Assembly: GCA_016699575.1 (NCBI GenBank)
Contig: CP064979.1
Span: 806,001-870,000 of the forward strand
Reading direction: 5' to 3'
Source of the DNA: Flavobacteriales bacterium
Lineage (GTDB): Bacteria; Bacteroidota; Bacteroidia; Flavobacteriales_F; PHOS-HE28
DNA length: 64,000 bases
The position numbers and the translations under genes were made by a program. Of this stretch, positions 39,732-48,134 are shown in pieces. Within the stretch, counting starts at the first letter, position 1, and the number at the start of each line of letters is the position of its first letter. The notes below the pieces were generated by a model. That model was not told the origin of the DNA, made no database searches, and saw only the letters and a list, made by a program, of their open reading frames with translations.

Positions 39732-41975
39732 TCACTTCCTTCTGTCCCTGGCCGGTCTTTGGAGCAAACTGCGCTGCTCGTCGAAGAAGTGCTCCAAAGC
39801 CTTCCTGTCCTTCAGAGATGGGTCGGACTTGAGCCTTTCCCCAAGAGTCTTGAGGATTTGCCTCACGCGCACTGGCGGTTGGTCATGGAAGGCCTTCACC
39901 TTCTCATGCACAATCTTGCTCACTTCCTTGGGCATGTGATAGCTGAGGTTTACCCCCAGCATGGTCGGGAAGATCATGTTATAGGCCTCATCGACATCAC
40001 TCGAGCTTGGCATGAGTGCGATGTAGTTGTACACAAAGTCAGGCCTTATGTAACAGCTCACGCGATACTTGTCCTTGTTGAGAACCTCTTGAATCGCGCG
40101 ATAAGTTGAGGTGTCCTTTGACAACCACCAGGTGCTGTATCCAAATATCCCTCCTTCACTCGCTTCATTGTTCTTCTCGCGCAAGTAGTATATCGCGAGC
40201 ATCATCTCCGAGTCGTTGATAGCCTTCTGCTCGGATTCCTTCTTCACGGCCAGTGCTTCCACTAGCTTCCTCTTCTCCTCCTGATCCACCTTGATGTTCC
40301 AGGACTCGTTGGAGATGAACTTGATCCCAAATTCATCCTGGATGTAGCCAATGAGATCAGCCTTAGCTGTCCTTAGAGTCGGATCGAGGAAGAAATTCAA
40401 GAATTCGTTGAAGCTCCGGACCTTCCCATTCCGCTTTGAATAGAAGTACGCTCGGACTAGTATTTCGTCAACGAAGAGGAATTCGCTGTCGTCCGAAGTG
40501 TAGAACTCTTCCAGGCCTTCAAAGCTCTTCTTGTACTTGTTCTTTACCATTCTGAAATGAGACACAAGTTCGTCCATCAAGGTCTCGTTGATGAACATCT
40601 CTATTCCAGCTCGTTTAGCACCCTTCAAGAGATTCCAATGCCTACGATTGCCTTCTGGGAGAAAGAACTCCGACAGCGCAGGGATAATGATTGAGTTGTC
40701 GACGAACACCTTCAGCTTCGAGGACATTGACTCGAAGTATGTTGTCAGCTTCGGTTCCCAGCGAAGCATGAACATCATCAAGTAGGTATTGGCCAAGCTC
40801 TTCAGGAACTGCCTTTGCTCCGCAGACCCATGGTAGACTATGTCGCGAATGGCAAGATGCAAGGCCGTCTTAACCGCCTGCCAATTCTTGGGTTGTACGG
40901 AACTCGATTCAACCGAAGCTGCTATTACCTCCTTGAGATTCTGCTCTATGACCGCCGTACTATCCTGGTTGACGACGAAGTTGCTGAACTCTAGCCCTTG
41001 CTTCTTGAATATGTCTACGAGCACCTTAGAAATCAACGCTTCAATCTTGTAGACCGTCACCTCATTCTCATCGAAGTAGCGTCGAATGGTCTTCTCCGTT
41101 TGCTTATAGAACTCTTTGTAGAGTCGCTCGTCTCCTAAGTTCCGCTGTTCAATCTCAAAGCGCGTTTCAAATGGAAGACAGTACGCCAACTTGCCGACGT
41201 GGAACTGGATCTTCCTTGGCTTCTTAGCCAGCTCAACTAGCCTCTGAGAGACCTTCCCATCGATGAGCTTAGAGTCAAAGGAGACGTGCTGCTTGATCCT
41301 CTCTTTAATCTGCTTCTCCGTAAGAAAAATACCTTTGTCAGGATCCGTGCCTTCTAGAGCATACATTATCAGAGTATCGCAAATCAGATTGTCGACGTTA
41401 TTGTTCTTGCGGTCATAGTTAAGTCGTTGGCTTAGGAAGACATAAAGACGGCTGTCTTTGTCCAAATTGGCCACTGTGACATTGAAGCCCGGTTGGCTAT
41501 ACTGGTGCAGATTGTGATCCACAAACGTGTGGTATGCCGCTATTACTCCAGCGTTTTCAGCACATCTGGCCACAAACCACTTGATGTCGTGTATTGACAC
41601 CTGAACGCCTTCGTACTCCGCCTCTATCTCGTCAATCAGGCTATCCCCATTTGTGACCTTGCGGTTTGTCACATAGACGAACCTGTCGCAAGCCTTCTTG
41701 TTCTTCTTCAACTTGCCTAGCGTCTCTCTGATTTTTCCCGGTGTGTCCTTCTCTGTCGATGTCTGAACGATGGTCTTCTCCTTTCCCTTTCTGTGAAAGA
41801 CGTGCTGATAGCCATCTACCCCCTTGTCACCTGAGCCTCCAACGGGGATGAACTCCCATCCATTCAGCGCACTTAAGAACGCAAGTGCAAAGGCCTCAAA
41901 TACGAAGCCGTCATCAATCTTTTCGATTGCGTACTCAAAAGCCCTGGGGTCAATTGTCGACATTTCTGAATGCAT
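39732..41975 (-). CDS. Large defence-island protein: nuclease-like N-terminus and PIN-like middle
   Basis: 747 residues, visibly lower in G+C than its neighbours. Residues ~20-80 look like a PD-(D/E)xK (Mrr-like) fold: Glu27, GSGDKGVDGY with Asp50/Asp54, then TIVQTSTEKD. Residues ~424-560 look like a PIN domain: VFVDNSIIIPAL (Asp), ETLMDELVSHF (Glu ~461) and FLFVDEILVRAYF (Asp/Glu ~499). The C-terminal ~150 residues are helical and basic. No ATPase or helicase motif was found. The start may instead be 41963 (MSTIDPRAF). The stop of an icmF 3' copy lies only 27 bp upstream. Function unknown; a two-nuclease anti-phage effector is inferred. Confidence 0.75.
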   Translation of the reverse strand: MHSEMSTIDPRAFEYAIEKIDDGFVFEAFALAFLSALNGWEFIPVGGSGDKGVDGYQHVFHRKGKEKTIVQTSTEKDTPGKIRETLGKLKKNKKACDRFVYVTNRKVTNGDSLIDEIEAEYEGVQVSIHDIKWFVARCAENAGVIAAYHTFVDHNLHQYSQPGFNVTVANLDKDSRLYVFLSQRLNYDRKNNNVDNLICDTLIMYALEGTDPDKGIFLTEKQIKERIKQHVSFDSKLIDGKVSQRLVELAKKPRKIQFHVGKLAYCLPFETRFEIEQRNLGDERLYKEFYKQTEKTIRRYFDENEVTVYKIEALISKVLVDIFKKQGLEFSNFVVNQDSTAVIEQNLKEVIAASVESSSVQPKNWQAVKTALHLAIRDIVYHGSAEQRQFLKSLANTYLMMFMLRWEPKLTTYFESMSSKLKVFVDNSIIIPALSEFFLPEGNRRHWNLLKGAKRAGIEMFINETLMDELVSHFRMVKNKYKKSFEGLEEFYTSDDSEFLFVDEILVRAYFYSKRNGKVRSFNEFLNFFLDPTLRTAKADLIGYIQDEFGIKFISNESWNIKVDQEEKRKLVEALAVKKESEQKAINDSEMMLAIYYLREKNNEASEGGIFGYSTWWLSKDTSTYRAIQEVLNKDKYRVSCYIRPDFVYNYIALMPSSSDVDEAYNMIFPTMLGVNLSYHMPKEVSKIVHEKVKAFHDQPPVRVRQILKTLGERLKSDPSLKDRKALEHFFDEQRSLLQRPARDRRK

Positions 41976-42002
41976 GATTGATAGATGAGCTGCCGGTGGA
42001 AA

Positions 42003-42102
42003 CTACATGTTCCTTCTATACTGCCCCCCCACCTCGAACATCGCCTGCGTCAGCTGCCCGAGGCTGCAATACTTCGTCGCTTCCATCAGCACGGCGAACA
42101 TG
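42003..42102 (-). pseudogene. icmF 3'-end fragment R1
   Basis: The reverse strand reads MFAVLMEATKYCSLGQLTQA-MFEVGGQYRRNM and stop. This is the last ~33 codons of IcmF with one change from the intact gene at 56502-60005 (T-Q-A for T-A-A). Similarity ends sharply at 42102. It lies immediately upstream of the 39732-41975 gene and has the same orientation. Confidence 0.85.
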
Positions 42103-42149
42103 AACCAAGTATAGCCGTTTGGCAATTATGGCCATTGGTGTGCACTCCC

Positions 42150-43508
42150 CTACTCCTTGGTTACCACGGCCCTGCCGAGCACTGCGCCCTGCGGCGCGCG
42201 CAGCACCAGCACGTAGGCGCCGCGGCCCAGGCCGCTCAGGTCGATGGGGTCGATGGTATCGTTGGCACTGCTACGGCGCGTGTACTGAATGCAGCCGCGC
42301 AGGTCCAGCACGTCGATGCTGTGCTCCGCTGTGCCTTCGGGCAGTTGCAGCCACACGCGGTCGGTGGCCGGGTTGGGGTAGGCCAGCAGTTCGGCGGGCG
42401 GGCGTTGGCAGTGCACCGTAACGGCATCGAAGACCTCGCTGGTGCCATCGCGGTCCACCTGGCGCAGGCGGTAGAGCACGGTGGCCTCGCTGCGCGGCTG
42501 CGGGTCGGTCCAGTGGTAGTGCAGCAGCGCTTGACTATCGCCGGCGGCAGGCGCCTCGCCCACGTCTTCCCAGGCGTCGACACCCGCGCTGCGCTGCACC
42601 GTGAAGTGACTGCTGTTGCGCTCGCTGGCGGTGCTCCACTGCAGCTGCGGTGTGCCGCCCGCGCATTCGCCGCGGAAGTCGACAAGCTCCACCGGCAGCA
42701 CGGTGATCGGACAGCCTTGGTTCCAGATGCAGTAGGCGTTCCACTTGCGTGTGGTGGCGGTGAACAACCACACCCGGTTGTTGGTGTAGCAGAACCGGAA
42801 CTGGCTATGCGTTACGGCCGATGCGGGCAATTGGCTCTGGCCCGTGAACGCACCGGTGGCCCGGTTGAAGAGCAGCACGCGCTTGGCCACATAGTCCAAC
42901 AGCCCGATCTCGTAGCCGACTTGCCCGGTCCAGATGATGCTCTCGGTGTTGACATTGGCGAAGGAGGTGCCGGTGAGGACGAGGGTTTGCACGAGCGCTC
43001 CTGTGGCGCGGCTGCGGAACTGCACGCTGGTGGTGGCGGCCGCGTACGACAGCACCTCGCCGAGCACGGGGTCGAAGGCGGAACAGGACTGCACGGTGGC
43101 CTGCAACTGGCCGGGGAAGATGATGGTGGAGGCACCGGTGGCGCACGAGGCGGCATCGATGCCGAAGGTGGCCCAGCCCAACGCGCCGAAGCAGTTGCGC
43201 TCGATGGTGTTGGTGGCCGGGTTGTACCACATGCCACGCGAGTCGATGCCCGCTGTGGCCGTGCACACCGAAGTGCTGCTGCCGGCCACCCACGTTTCCA
43301 ACGGGAAGGCGGCATTGCCCGGGCGCAGGGAGTAATACCGTGCCTTCACCGGGTGCCACACCACCGTAGCGTTGCTGTTGGCTCCGGTGCTGGTGAAGAT
43401 CAGCGAGTCGGGGAGCTTGACGGCGTTGGCGGCGGGCGTCCATTGGCCCGTGGCGCCGTGCGCTGCGAGCAGGAGGACCGGAAGGAGGAGGCGCGGCGTG
43501 CGGGACAT
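42150..43508 (-). CDS. Secreted protein with T9SS sorting domain, predicted target of response regulator 2
   Basis: 452 residues from the ATG complementary to 43506-43508. Signal peptide RTPRLLLPVLLLAAHGATGQ. A beta-propeller-like body (~25-330) has repeated WTG/GAFTG turns and Cys-containing loops. An Ig/fibronectin-like segment (VELVDFRGECAGGTPQLQWSTASERNSSHFTVQRS) at ~300-400 is the part common in Bacteroidota surface proteins. The T9SS domain is LLAYPNPATDRVWLQLPEG...GAYVLVLRAPQG. Its promoter, 16 bp before the ATG, carries the RR2-type inverted repeat. It follows HK2 as 18456-18959 follows HK1. Confidence 0.85.
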   Translation of the reverse strand: MSRTPRLLLPVLLLAAHGATGQWTPAANAVKLPDSLIFTSTGANSNATVVWHPVKARYYSLRPGNAAFPLETWVAGSSTSVCTATAGIDSRGMWYNPATNTIERNCFGALGWATFGIDAASCATGASTIIFPGQLQATVQSCSAFDPVLGEVLSYAAATTSVQFRSRATGALVQTLVLTGTSFANVNTESIIWTGQVGYEIGLLDYVAKRVLLFNRATGAFTGQSQLPASAVTHSQFRFCYTNNRVWLFTATTRKWNAYCIWNQGCPITVLPVELVDFRGECAGGTPQLQWSTASERNSSHFTVQRSAGVDAWEDVGEAPAAGDSQALLHYHWTDPQPRSEATVLYRLRQVDRDGTSEVFDAVTVHCQRPPAELLAYPNPATDRVWLQLPEGTAEHSIDVLDLRGCIQYTRRSSANDTIDPIDLSGLGRGAYVLVLRAPQGAVLGRAVVTKE

Positions 43509-43523
43509 GGGCAGTGCGGCGGT

Positions 43524-43571
43524 CAAAAGGAGCCCGCACCGACCGGCCCGGCAATACCGGAAAACCGTGAA
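43524..43571 (-). promoter_or_regulatory. Promoter of 42150-43508 with RR2-type site
   Basis: On the minus strand: box TCCTTTTG (43524-43531), a 22-bp spacer, then dyad ATACCGGAAAACCGTGAA (43554-43571). The left half and the AAAA centre match the RR2 promoter site perfectly; the right half is degenerate. It begins 8 bp before the HK2 stop. Confidence 0.68.
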
Positions 43572-43578
43572 TTCCGTG

Positions 43579-45630
43579 CTATTCCACCACGGGGCCTTCC
43601 ACGCTGACGGTGGTGCCGCGGCCCGGCGTGCTATCGATGCGCACCACGGCACCGATGGACGCGGCGCGCGCGCGCACATTGTCCAGCCCGATGCCGTGCG
43701 CCACGCTATTCGGGTCGAAGCCGCGGCCATCGTCGCTGACGATGACGCTGATGCGGCCGGGCACGCGCGTGATGCCCACGCTGAGCTCGGTGGCCTGCGC
43801 ATGCTTCAGCACGTTGCTGATGAGCTCCTGCACGATTCGGTACACGGTGATCTCGCGGCTGCGCTCCATGCGCTGCTCCAGTCCGTGCATGTTCAGTTCC
43901 ACGGCCAGGCGGCCGTGCACGCGCACGCTGTCGCAGAGGTCTTCCATGGCCTTCACCAGCCCGAAGCGCGCCAGGGTAACGGTGATCATGTCGTGCGAGA
44001 TGCGGCGCACCTCGCCCACGGCCTCGTCCAGCAGGCGGTTCACCTTGCCGTACTGCAGGCTCTGGTCCTGGCGCACCTGGTGCACCTCGCCTTCCAACGC
44101 GCCCACTTGGTGCTTGATGGCGCTGAGCATGCTGCCCAGGCGGTCGTGCAGGTCCTTGGCCAGGCGGTCGCGCTCCTTCTCCTGCCCTTCCATCATGGCG
44201 TTCAGGGCGTCCAGTTCGCTGCGGCGCATCAGCTCGTCCACGCGCTGCTGGTGCACGATGCGTTCCTGCGCGGCGGTGCGCTGGCGTTCGCGCAGGGTGC
44301 GCCACAGCAGCAGCGCGATGACGGTGGCGGCGAGCACGGCGGCCACCAGCGCCACGCGTTGCACGTTCTTGCGGCGGTCTTCGGCGGCGGCCAGCTCCAG
44401 CGCCTGCTGCTGCTCGGCAATGCGGTGCTCCTTGCGTTCGGTCTCGAAGCGCACGTCGGCCAGCGCCATGCGATCGCTGAAGCGCGCTTTCTGCAGCGAG
44501 TCGTCCAGGTAGTTCATGTAGGCGGCCTGCTCCAGCGCTTCGGGGCAGCGGCCCATGGCCTCGTACCATTCCCACAGGCGCGCGCGGATGTCGACTTCCA
44601 CCGTGCCCTGCTGCAGTTCCTGCGAGGTGCGCAACGCCTCGGTGCGCGTGGCGATGGCGTCCTCGCGGCGGCCCATGTCCCACAGCGAGTTGGAGAGGTA
44701 TTGCTGCACGCGCGCCACGCCCTTGCGGTCGTTCACGCTGCGGCTGATGGCGATGGCCTCGCGGTAGTGCGCCACGGCGGTGGTGTGGTCGCCTTGCTCG
44801 GTGGCCACGAAGCCGAGCTGGCTTTTGATGCGCGCCCGCAGTTCGGGACTGCGGTCGCCCAGGACGGTGAGCATGCTGTCGTACAGGTGCTGCGCCCGAT
44901 CGAAGCGTTGCAGCGTGGCCGCCACGCCCGCCAGGTTGTTGATGCAGTTCTGCGCGATGGGGTCCCAACCGCCGCTGGTGGCGCACGCCAGCGCGCGCGT
45001 GAAGTCGTCCCATGCTTCCTCGTAGCGCTCCTGCGCATAACGGATGCGGCCCATGTTGATGCGCACCAGGCAGGTGCCGCGTCCGTAACCACTGCGGTCG
45101 GCGAGGCGCTGCGCTTGTGCCAGCGCTTGCAGGGCGGCTTCGTCGTCGGCGAGCTCGTAGTGCAGTTCGCCTTGCACCACCAGCAGGTCGGTGCGCTCGT
45201 GCGGCAGTGCGGCGCTATCGGCCAGGGCAAGGCCGCGCGCCACATCGGCCAGGCCGGCCTCGGTATCGCCCGCCCAGTTGTGCACCAGCGCACTGAACTT
45301 GTAGGCCACGGCCTGGGCGCGCGCTTCGGCGGGCGGCGATGCGTGCAACACGCTATCGAGCAGCTGGCGGCACGGCACCATGTTGTCCGTGCGGTACTCC
45401 ACAATGGCCGCAGCGAGCAGGCCGAGGTGGGCGTCGGCGCCGCGGGCCTGCGCCAACGCGGTGGCCAGCGTGCGGAGCGTGGCCACATCGCCGCGCGCGG
45501 CGGCATCCTGCACGCGCTGGTACGTGGCATCGCCGGGCGCGCCATACACCACCGGCAACACGCACAGCACCAGTGCACAGGCCAACATGCGCGCCCCTTT
45601 ACCGATGGTGTGGACGAGAGGAACGCGCAT
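43579..45630 (-). CDS. TPR-containing sensor histidine kinase, cluster 2 (HK2)
   Basis: 683 residues from the ATG complementary to 45628-45630. A signal segment (RMLACALVLCVLPVVYGA) precedes a long tetratricopeptide region (~40-390: e.g. CLVRINMGRIRYAQERYEEAW, LYDSMLTVLGDRSPELRARI). The membrane helix is VALVAAVLAATVIALLLW (~430-450), then a coiled coil. The HisKA_3 domain has His495 in AKDLHDRLGSM, and HATPase_c has DDGRGFD and GIGLDNVRARA. Same domain order and length as HK1 (19092-21128). It starts 10 bp after the metalloprotease-like gene. Partner regulator: 47379-48044. Confidence 0.92.
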   Translation of the reverse strand: MRVPLVHTIGKGARMLACALVLCVLPVVYGAPGDATYQRVQDAAARGDVATLRTLATALAQARGADAHLGLLAAAIVEYRTDNMVPCRQLLDSVLHASPPAEARAQAVAYKFSALVHNWAGDTEAGLADVARGLALADSAALPHERTDLLVVQGELHYELADDEAALQALAQAQRLADRSGYGRGTCLVRINMGRIRYAQERYEEAWDDFTRALACATSGGWDPIAQNCINNLAGVAATLQRFDRAQHLYDSMLTVLGDRSPELRARIKSQLGFVATEQGDHTTAVAHYREAIAISRSVNDRKGVARVQQYLSNSLWDMGRREDAIATRTEALRTSQELQQGTVEVDIRARLWEWYEAMGRCPEALEQAAYMNYLDDSLQKARFSDRMALADVRFETERKEHRIAEQQQALELAAAEDRRKNVQRVALVAAVLAATVIALLLWRTLRERQRTAAQERIVHQQRVDELMRRSELDALNAMMEGQEKERDRLAKDLHDRLGSMLSAIKHQVGALEGEVHQVRQDQSLQYGKVNRLLDEAVGEVRRISHDMITVTLARFGLVKAMEDLCDSVRVHGRLAVELNMHGLEQRMERSREITVYRIVQELISNVLKHAQATELSVGITRVPGRISVIVSDDGRGFDPNSVAHGIGLDNVRARAASIGAVVRIDSTPGRGTTVSVEGPVVE

Positions 45631-45640
45631 GGCCGTGGTG

Positions 45641-46939
45641 CTACTTCTTTCCGCCTTGCAGCTCACGCTCGGTGCGCACCGCTGTGGCCCGCGCCCGCCT
45701 GATGTCCTTGAGCAACTGCTGCCGTTGCATGTCCACATGGTTCATACGGCCCTTGGCGGTGAACTGTGAGAGCACCGTGACCTTCCCTTCTTTGAAGCAG
45801 AGGTCGGGCCGTTGTGCGCACTTGTCCAGGAGCTTGTTCCACTCTTGCATCAGGGTATCCATCTCGGCCCTCACTTCGCACGCCCCTGCGTACTTGTCGC
45901 ATGGCGTCATCTTGCGACGTTCGTCGTCGCAGCGTTTCTGCACGGCCAGCTTGTCGTTCTGCGGGAAGCTGGCATGCGGGTTCTCCCAGCACGAACCCGG
46001 GTAGCCGAGGAAGGGGTCGTCCGGCCGCTCCTCCAGCAGCACACCGTACCGGATGGAGTCCAAGCGGCATTGCAGCATCGGGTACACGTTCATCGGATAG
46101 TCGATGGCCGCCGTGCTGCGCACACTGGAGAACGGTTCCGCTGCGGACGTGTGCACCGAGATGAAGTAGTTGTGCAGCTGGTCGGCGGCGGCCAAGCGCA
46201 AAGCCTGCACGCGTGCGAGATCGTGGTCGAAGAACTCGGGCAAGCCCTCGTTCACGGCCCACATGTCCGCTTCGTACTCGCTCACGTACACGCCCTCCTG
46301 CTCGTAGTTCACACCGTGCCCCAGTTCGTGCAGTAGCATGAACAGCATGAGTTCCCAACGCACCGCGGGATCCACCACGAAGCGCCGCGGCACCGTCAAC
46401 CCTCCTTCCACCCCACCGCCGGGCCTGCCAGGGGCCATCACTGGATAGTTGTCACCGGCTTCCACAGCGGCCAGCAGGCCTAGCTCGAAGCCATCGAGGT
46501 CCACAACGCCGCTCTCCGCAACGCGCTGCATGAGGCGCACGAGCATGGCATCGTAAACGCAAAGGCCGGACATGTCGGTATAGGGTACGGTGTCTTCGTT
46601 CAGCACCACCACATAGGGGCTGGCGGTGTTGCTGTAGGCCATCGGCTTCCGGGTCTGCGCATAGCGCCGTAGGTTGCTGGCTTTGGCCGAGTCGCGGGCG
46701 GCCTTCAGGTCCATCACCTGCTTGTAGGGCATCAGTTCCAGTTCCGTGCAGCGGCAGGTGCAGAATCCGCCGTTCCCGTCCTTCATCAGTACGGTGTTGT
46801 TGCTCGGCAGCACTTCACGGCATAGGCGCTGCGCAACCAGCGACTGCTCGACTTTCTCCGAGCAGGGCGGCTGCGCTACCGCTCGGAGCGGCTGCGCCAG
46901 GGCCAGCACCAGCCCCGGCAACAGGATAACGCACCTCAT
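45641..46939 (-). CDS. Secreted HExxH metalloprotease-like protein, cluster 2
   Basis: 432 residues. The start at 46939 overlaps the previous stop (ATGA). Signal peptide RCVILLPGLVLALAQPLRAVAQ. A Cys cluster GGFCTCRCTELEL lies at ~60. The zinc motif HELGHGVNYEQEG has His204, Glu205 and His208, and EYEADMWAVNEGL supplies the third acidic ligand. A Cys-rich C-terminus carries short CDDERRKMTPCDKYAGAC and LDKCAQRPDLCF segments. It is homologous to 21134-22246 in the zinc site and flanks, but the C-terminus is longer. I do not recognise a named family. Its position with a two-component pair suggests a regulated protease or a sensory component. Confidence 0.8.
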   Translation of the reverse strand: MRCVILLPGLVLALAQPLRAVAQPPCSEKVEQSLVAQRLCREVLPSNNTVLMKDGNGGFCTCRCTELELMPYKQVMDLKAARDSAKASNLRRYAQTRKPMAYSNTASPYVVVLNEDTVPYTDMSGLCVYDAMLVRLMQRVAESGVVDLDGFELGLLAAVEAGDNYPVMAPGRPGGGVEGGLTVPRRFVVDPAVRWELMLFMLLHELGHGVNYEQEGVYVSEYEADMWAVNEGLPEFFDHDLARVQALRLAAADQLHNYFISVHTSAAEPFSSVRSTAAIDYPMNVYPMLQCRLDSIRYGVLLEERPDDPFLGYPGSCWENPHASFPQNDKLAVQKRCDDERRKMTPCDKYAGACEVRAEMDTLMQEWNKLLDKCAQRPDLCFKEGKVTVLSQFTAKGRMNHVDMQRQQLLKDIRRARATAVRTERELQGGKK

Positions 46940-47352
46940 TTGCGCTTGCCCGGGCGGGCCGTGCTCAGGAAGACGTTCTTCCTCTGGCCGCGCACGGAGC
47001 CGCGGTACTTGGCTTTCTTCCACTTTGCATCCTTCGGACCACCACCACCACCACCGACCATGGTGTATTTGTCGCGTGGGCGGCGCGGCACACCGTCGAT
47101 CTTGAACTCGACCTCGATCTTCACATTGTTCGTTTTGGGAATGCCGGTGTCCCAGTGATCGGTCATGGCGCTCGTTTCGCGTATGTCGCTGCTGTAGGCC
47201 AGGAGGAACTCGACCGTTGTTGTCATGTTGGTCGTGGTGGTGATCACCGTTGGGTTGGTGGACACGAGCCGGTAGCCGGCTGGGCGGTACACGGCAAGCT
47301 GGTAGTTGGCCTGGCCGCTGGCCATGCTGGGAACAAGGATCTCTGATGTCAT
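46936..47352 (-). CDS. Small basic protein of unknown function, cluster 2
   Basis: 138 residues starting MTSEILVPSMASGQANYQLAV at the ATG complementary to 47350-47352. It has a Thr-rich stretch (VITTTTNMTTTVEF), NVKIEVEFKIDG strands and a Gly-rich run (GGGGGG) before a Lys/Arg-rich tail. No signal peptide or membrane segment is seen. Its stop overlaps the metalloprotease start (ATGA). It is the positional counterpart of 22280-22609 with weak sequence similarity. Confidence 0.7.
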   Translation of the reverse strand: MTSEILVPSMASGQANYQLAVYRPAGYRLVSTNPTVITTTTNMTTTVEFLLAYSSDIRETSAMTDHWDTGIPKTNNVKIEVEFKIDGVPRRPRDKYTMVGGGGGGPKDAKWKKAKYRGSVRGQRKNVFLSTARPGKRK

Positions 47353-47378
47353 GGTGGTGGTGGTTTAGGTGTTTGGGT

Positions 47379-48044
47379 TCAGGCGGGTGCTTGCATGTCC
47401 CAACCACGCTCCATGGCGTACTTCACCAGGCCGGCGGTGTTGCGGACATCCAGTTTGTGCATGATGTTCCTGCGGTGGGTTTCCACCGTGTCGAGGCTCA
47501 GGAAGAGCATCTCGGCGATCTCCTGCGTGGTGTGTTCGGCCAGGATGAGGCGCACCACCTGCTGCTCGCGTTTGCTCAGCGGGTGGTAGCCGTTCTCGCC
47601 GCGGCGGTCCTTGTAGCGATCGCCGTGGTCCATGATGCGGCGCAGCTCGGGCGCAACGTGCTTGCGCCCTTCCAGGATGTCCGCGAGCGCGGCACGCAGT
47701 TCTTCTTTGCCGGCGTTCTTCAGCAGGTAGCCGAAGGCCCCGGCCTCCATCACCTCCAGCACGAACTCCTTGTGGCCGTACATGCTCAGGATGAGCACCC
47801 GGCTCTCGGGACTTGCCTTGAGGAGGTGGCGCGTTGCCTCGATGCCGTCCATGCCGGGCATGTTCACGTCCATGATCACCAGGTCGGGCTTCACCTCGCC
47901 GGCGGTCTTCACCGCGGCTTGCCCGTTGGTGCACCGCCCGACCAGTTGCACATTGGGCACGGTGCCCAGCAGGGCCTCCAACCCATCGAGCATCATGGAT
48001 TGGTCGTCTACCAGCAACAGGGTGGCCACGTTCGGGATCGGCAT
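47379..48044 (-). CDS. NarL/FixJ-type response regulator, cluster 2 (RR2)
   Basis: 221 residues. The receiver has Asp13/Asp14, phospho-acceptor Asp59 (LVIMDVNMPGMDG) and Lys in GYLLKNAGKE. The LuxR-type HTH reads LSKREQQVVRLILAEHTTQEI...SLDTVETHRRNIMHKLD, with a recognition helix almost the same as RR1 (TVETHRKNILHKL). First gene of the operon RR2, small protein, metalloprotease-like, HK2. The -7 box ends only 4 bp before the ATG, so the mRNA may be leaderless. Confidence 0.95.
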   Translation of the reverse strand: MPIPNVATLLLVDDQSMMLDGLEALLGTVPNVQLVGRCTNGQAAVKTAGEVKPDLVIMDVNMPGMDGIEATRHLLKASPESRVLILSMYGHKEFVLEVMEAGAFGYLLKNAGKEELRAALADILEGRKHVAPELRRIMDHGDRYKDRRGENGYHPLSKREQQVVRLILAEHTTQEIAEMLFLSLDTVETHRRNIMHKLDVRNTAGLVKYAMERGWDMQAPA

Positions 48045-48048
48045 GCGG

Positions 48049-48096
48049 CAAAAGTGCCTGTGGCCGTACGTGGTGAAAATACCGGAAAACCGGTAT
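48049..48096 (-). promoter_or_regulatory. Promoter of the RR2 operon with perfect inverted repeat
   Basis: On the minus strand: box CACTTTTG (48049-48056), a 22-bp spacer, then the perfect dyad ATACCGGAAAACCGGTAT (48079-48096). It is the cluster-2 version of the site (CGG arms, AAAA centre) as opposed to the CCC arms of cluster 1. Confidence 0.78.
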
Positions 48097-48134
48097 CTTT
48101 TGAGGTGGCTGTTCAGGGCAGGAAGGCAACCGCT

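Noticed and set aside
43372..45702. Plus-strand open frame of 776 codons opposite HK2
   Set aside because: Antisense of a well-supported histidine kinase; no recognisable domain.
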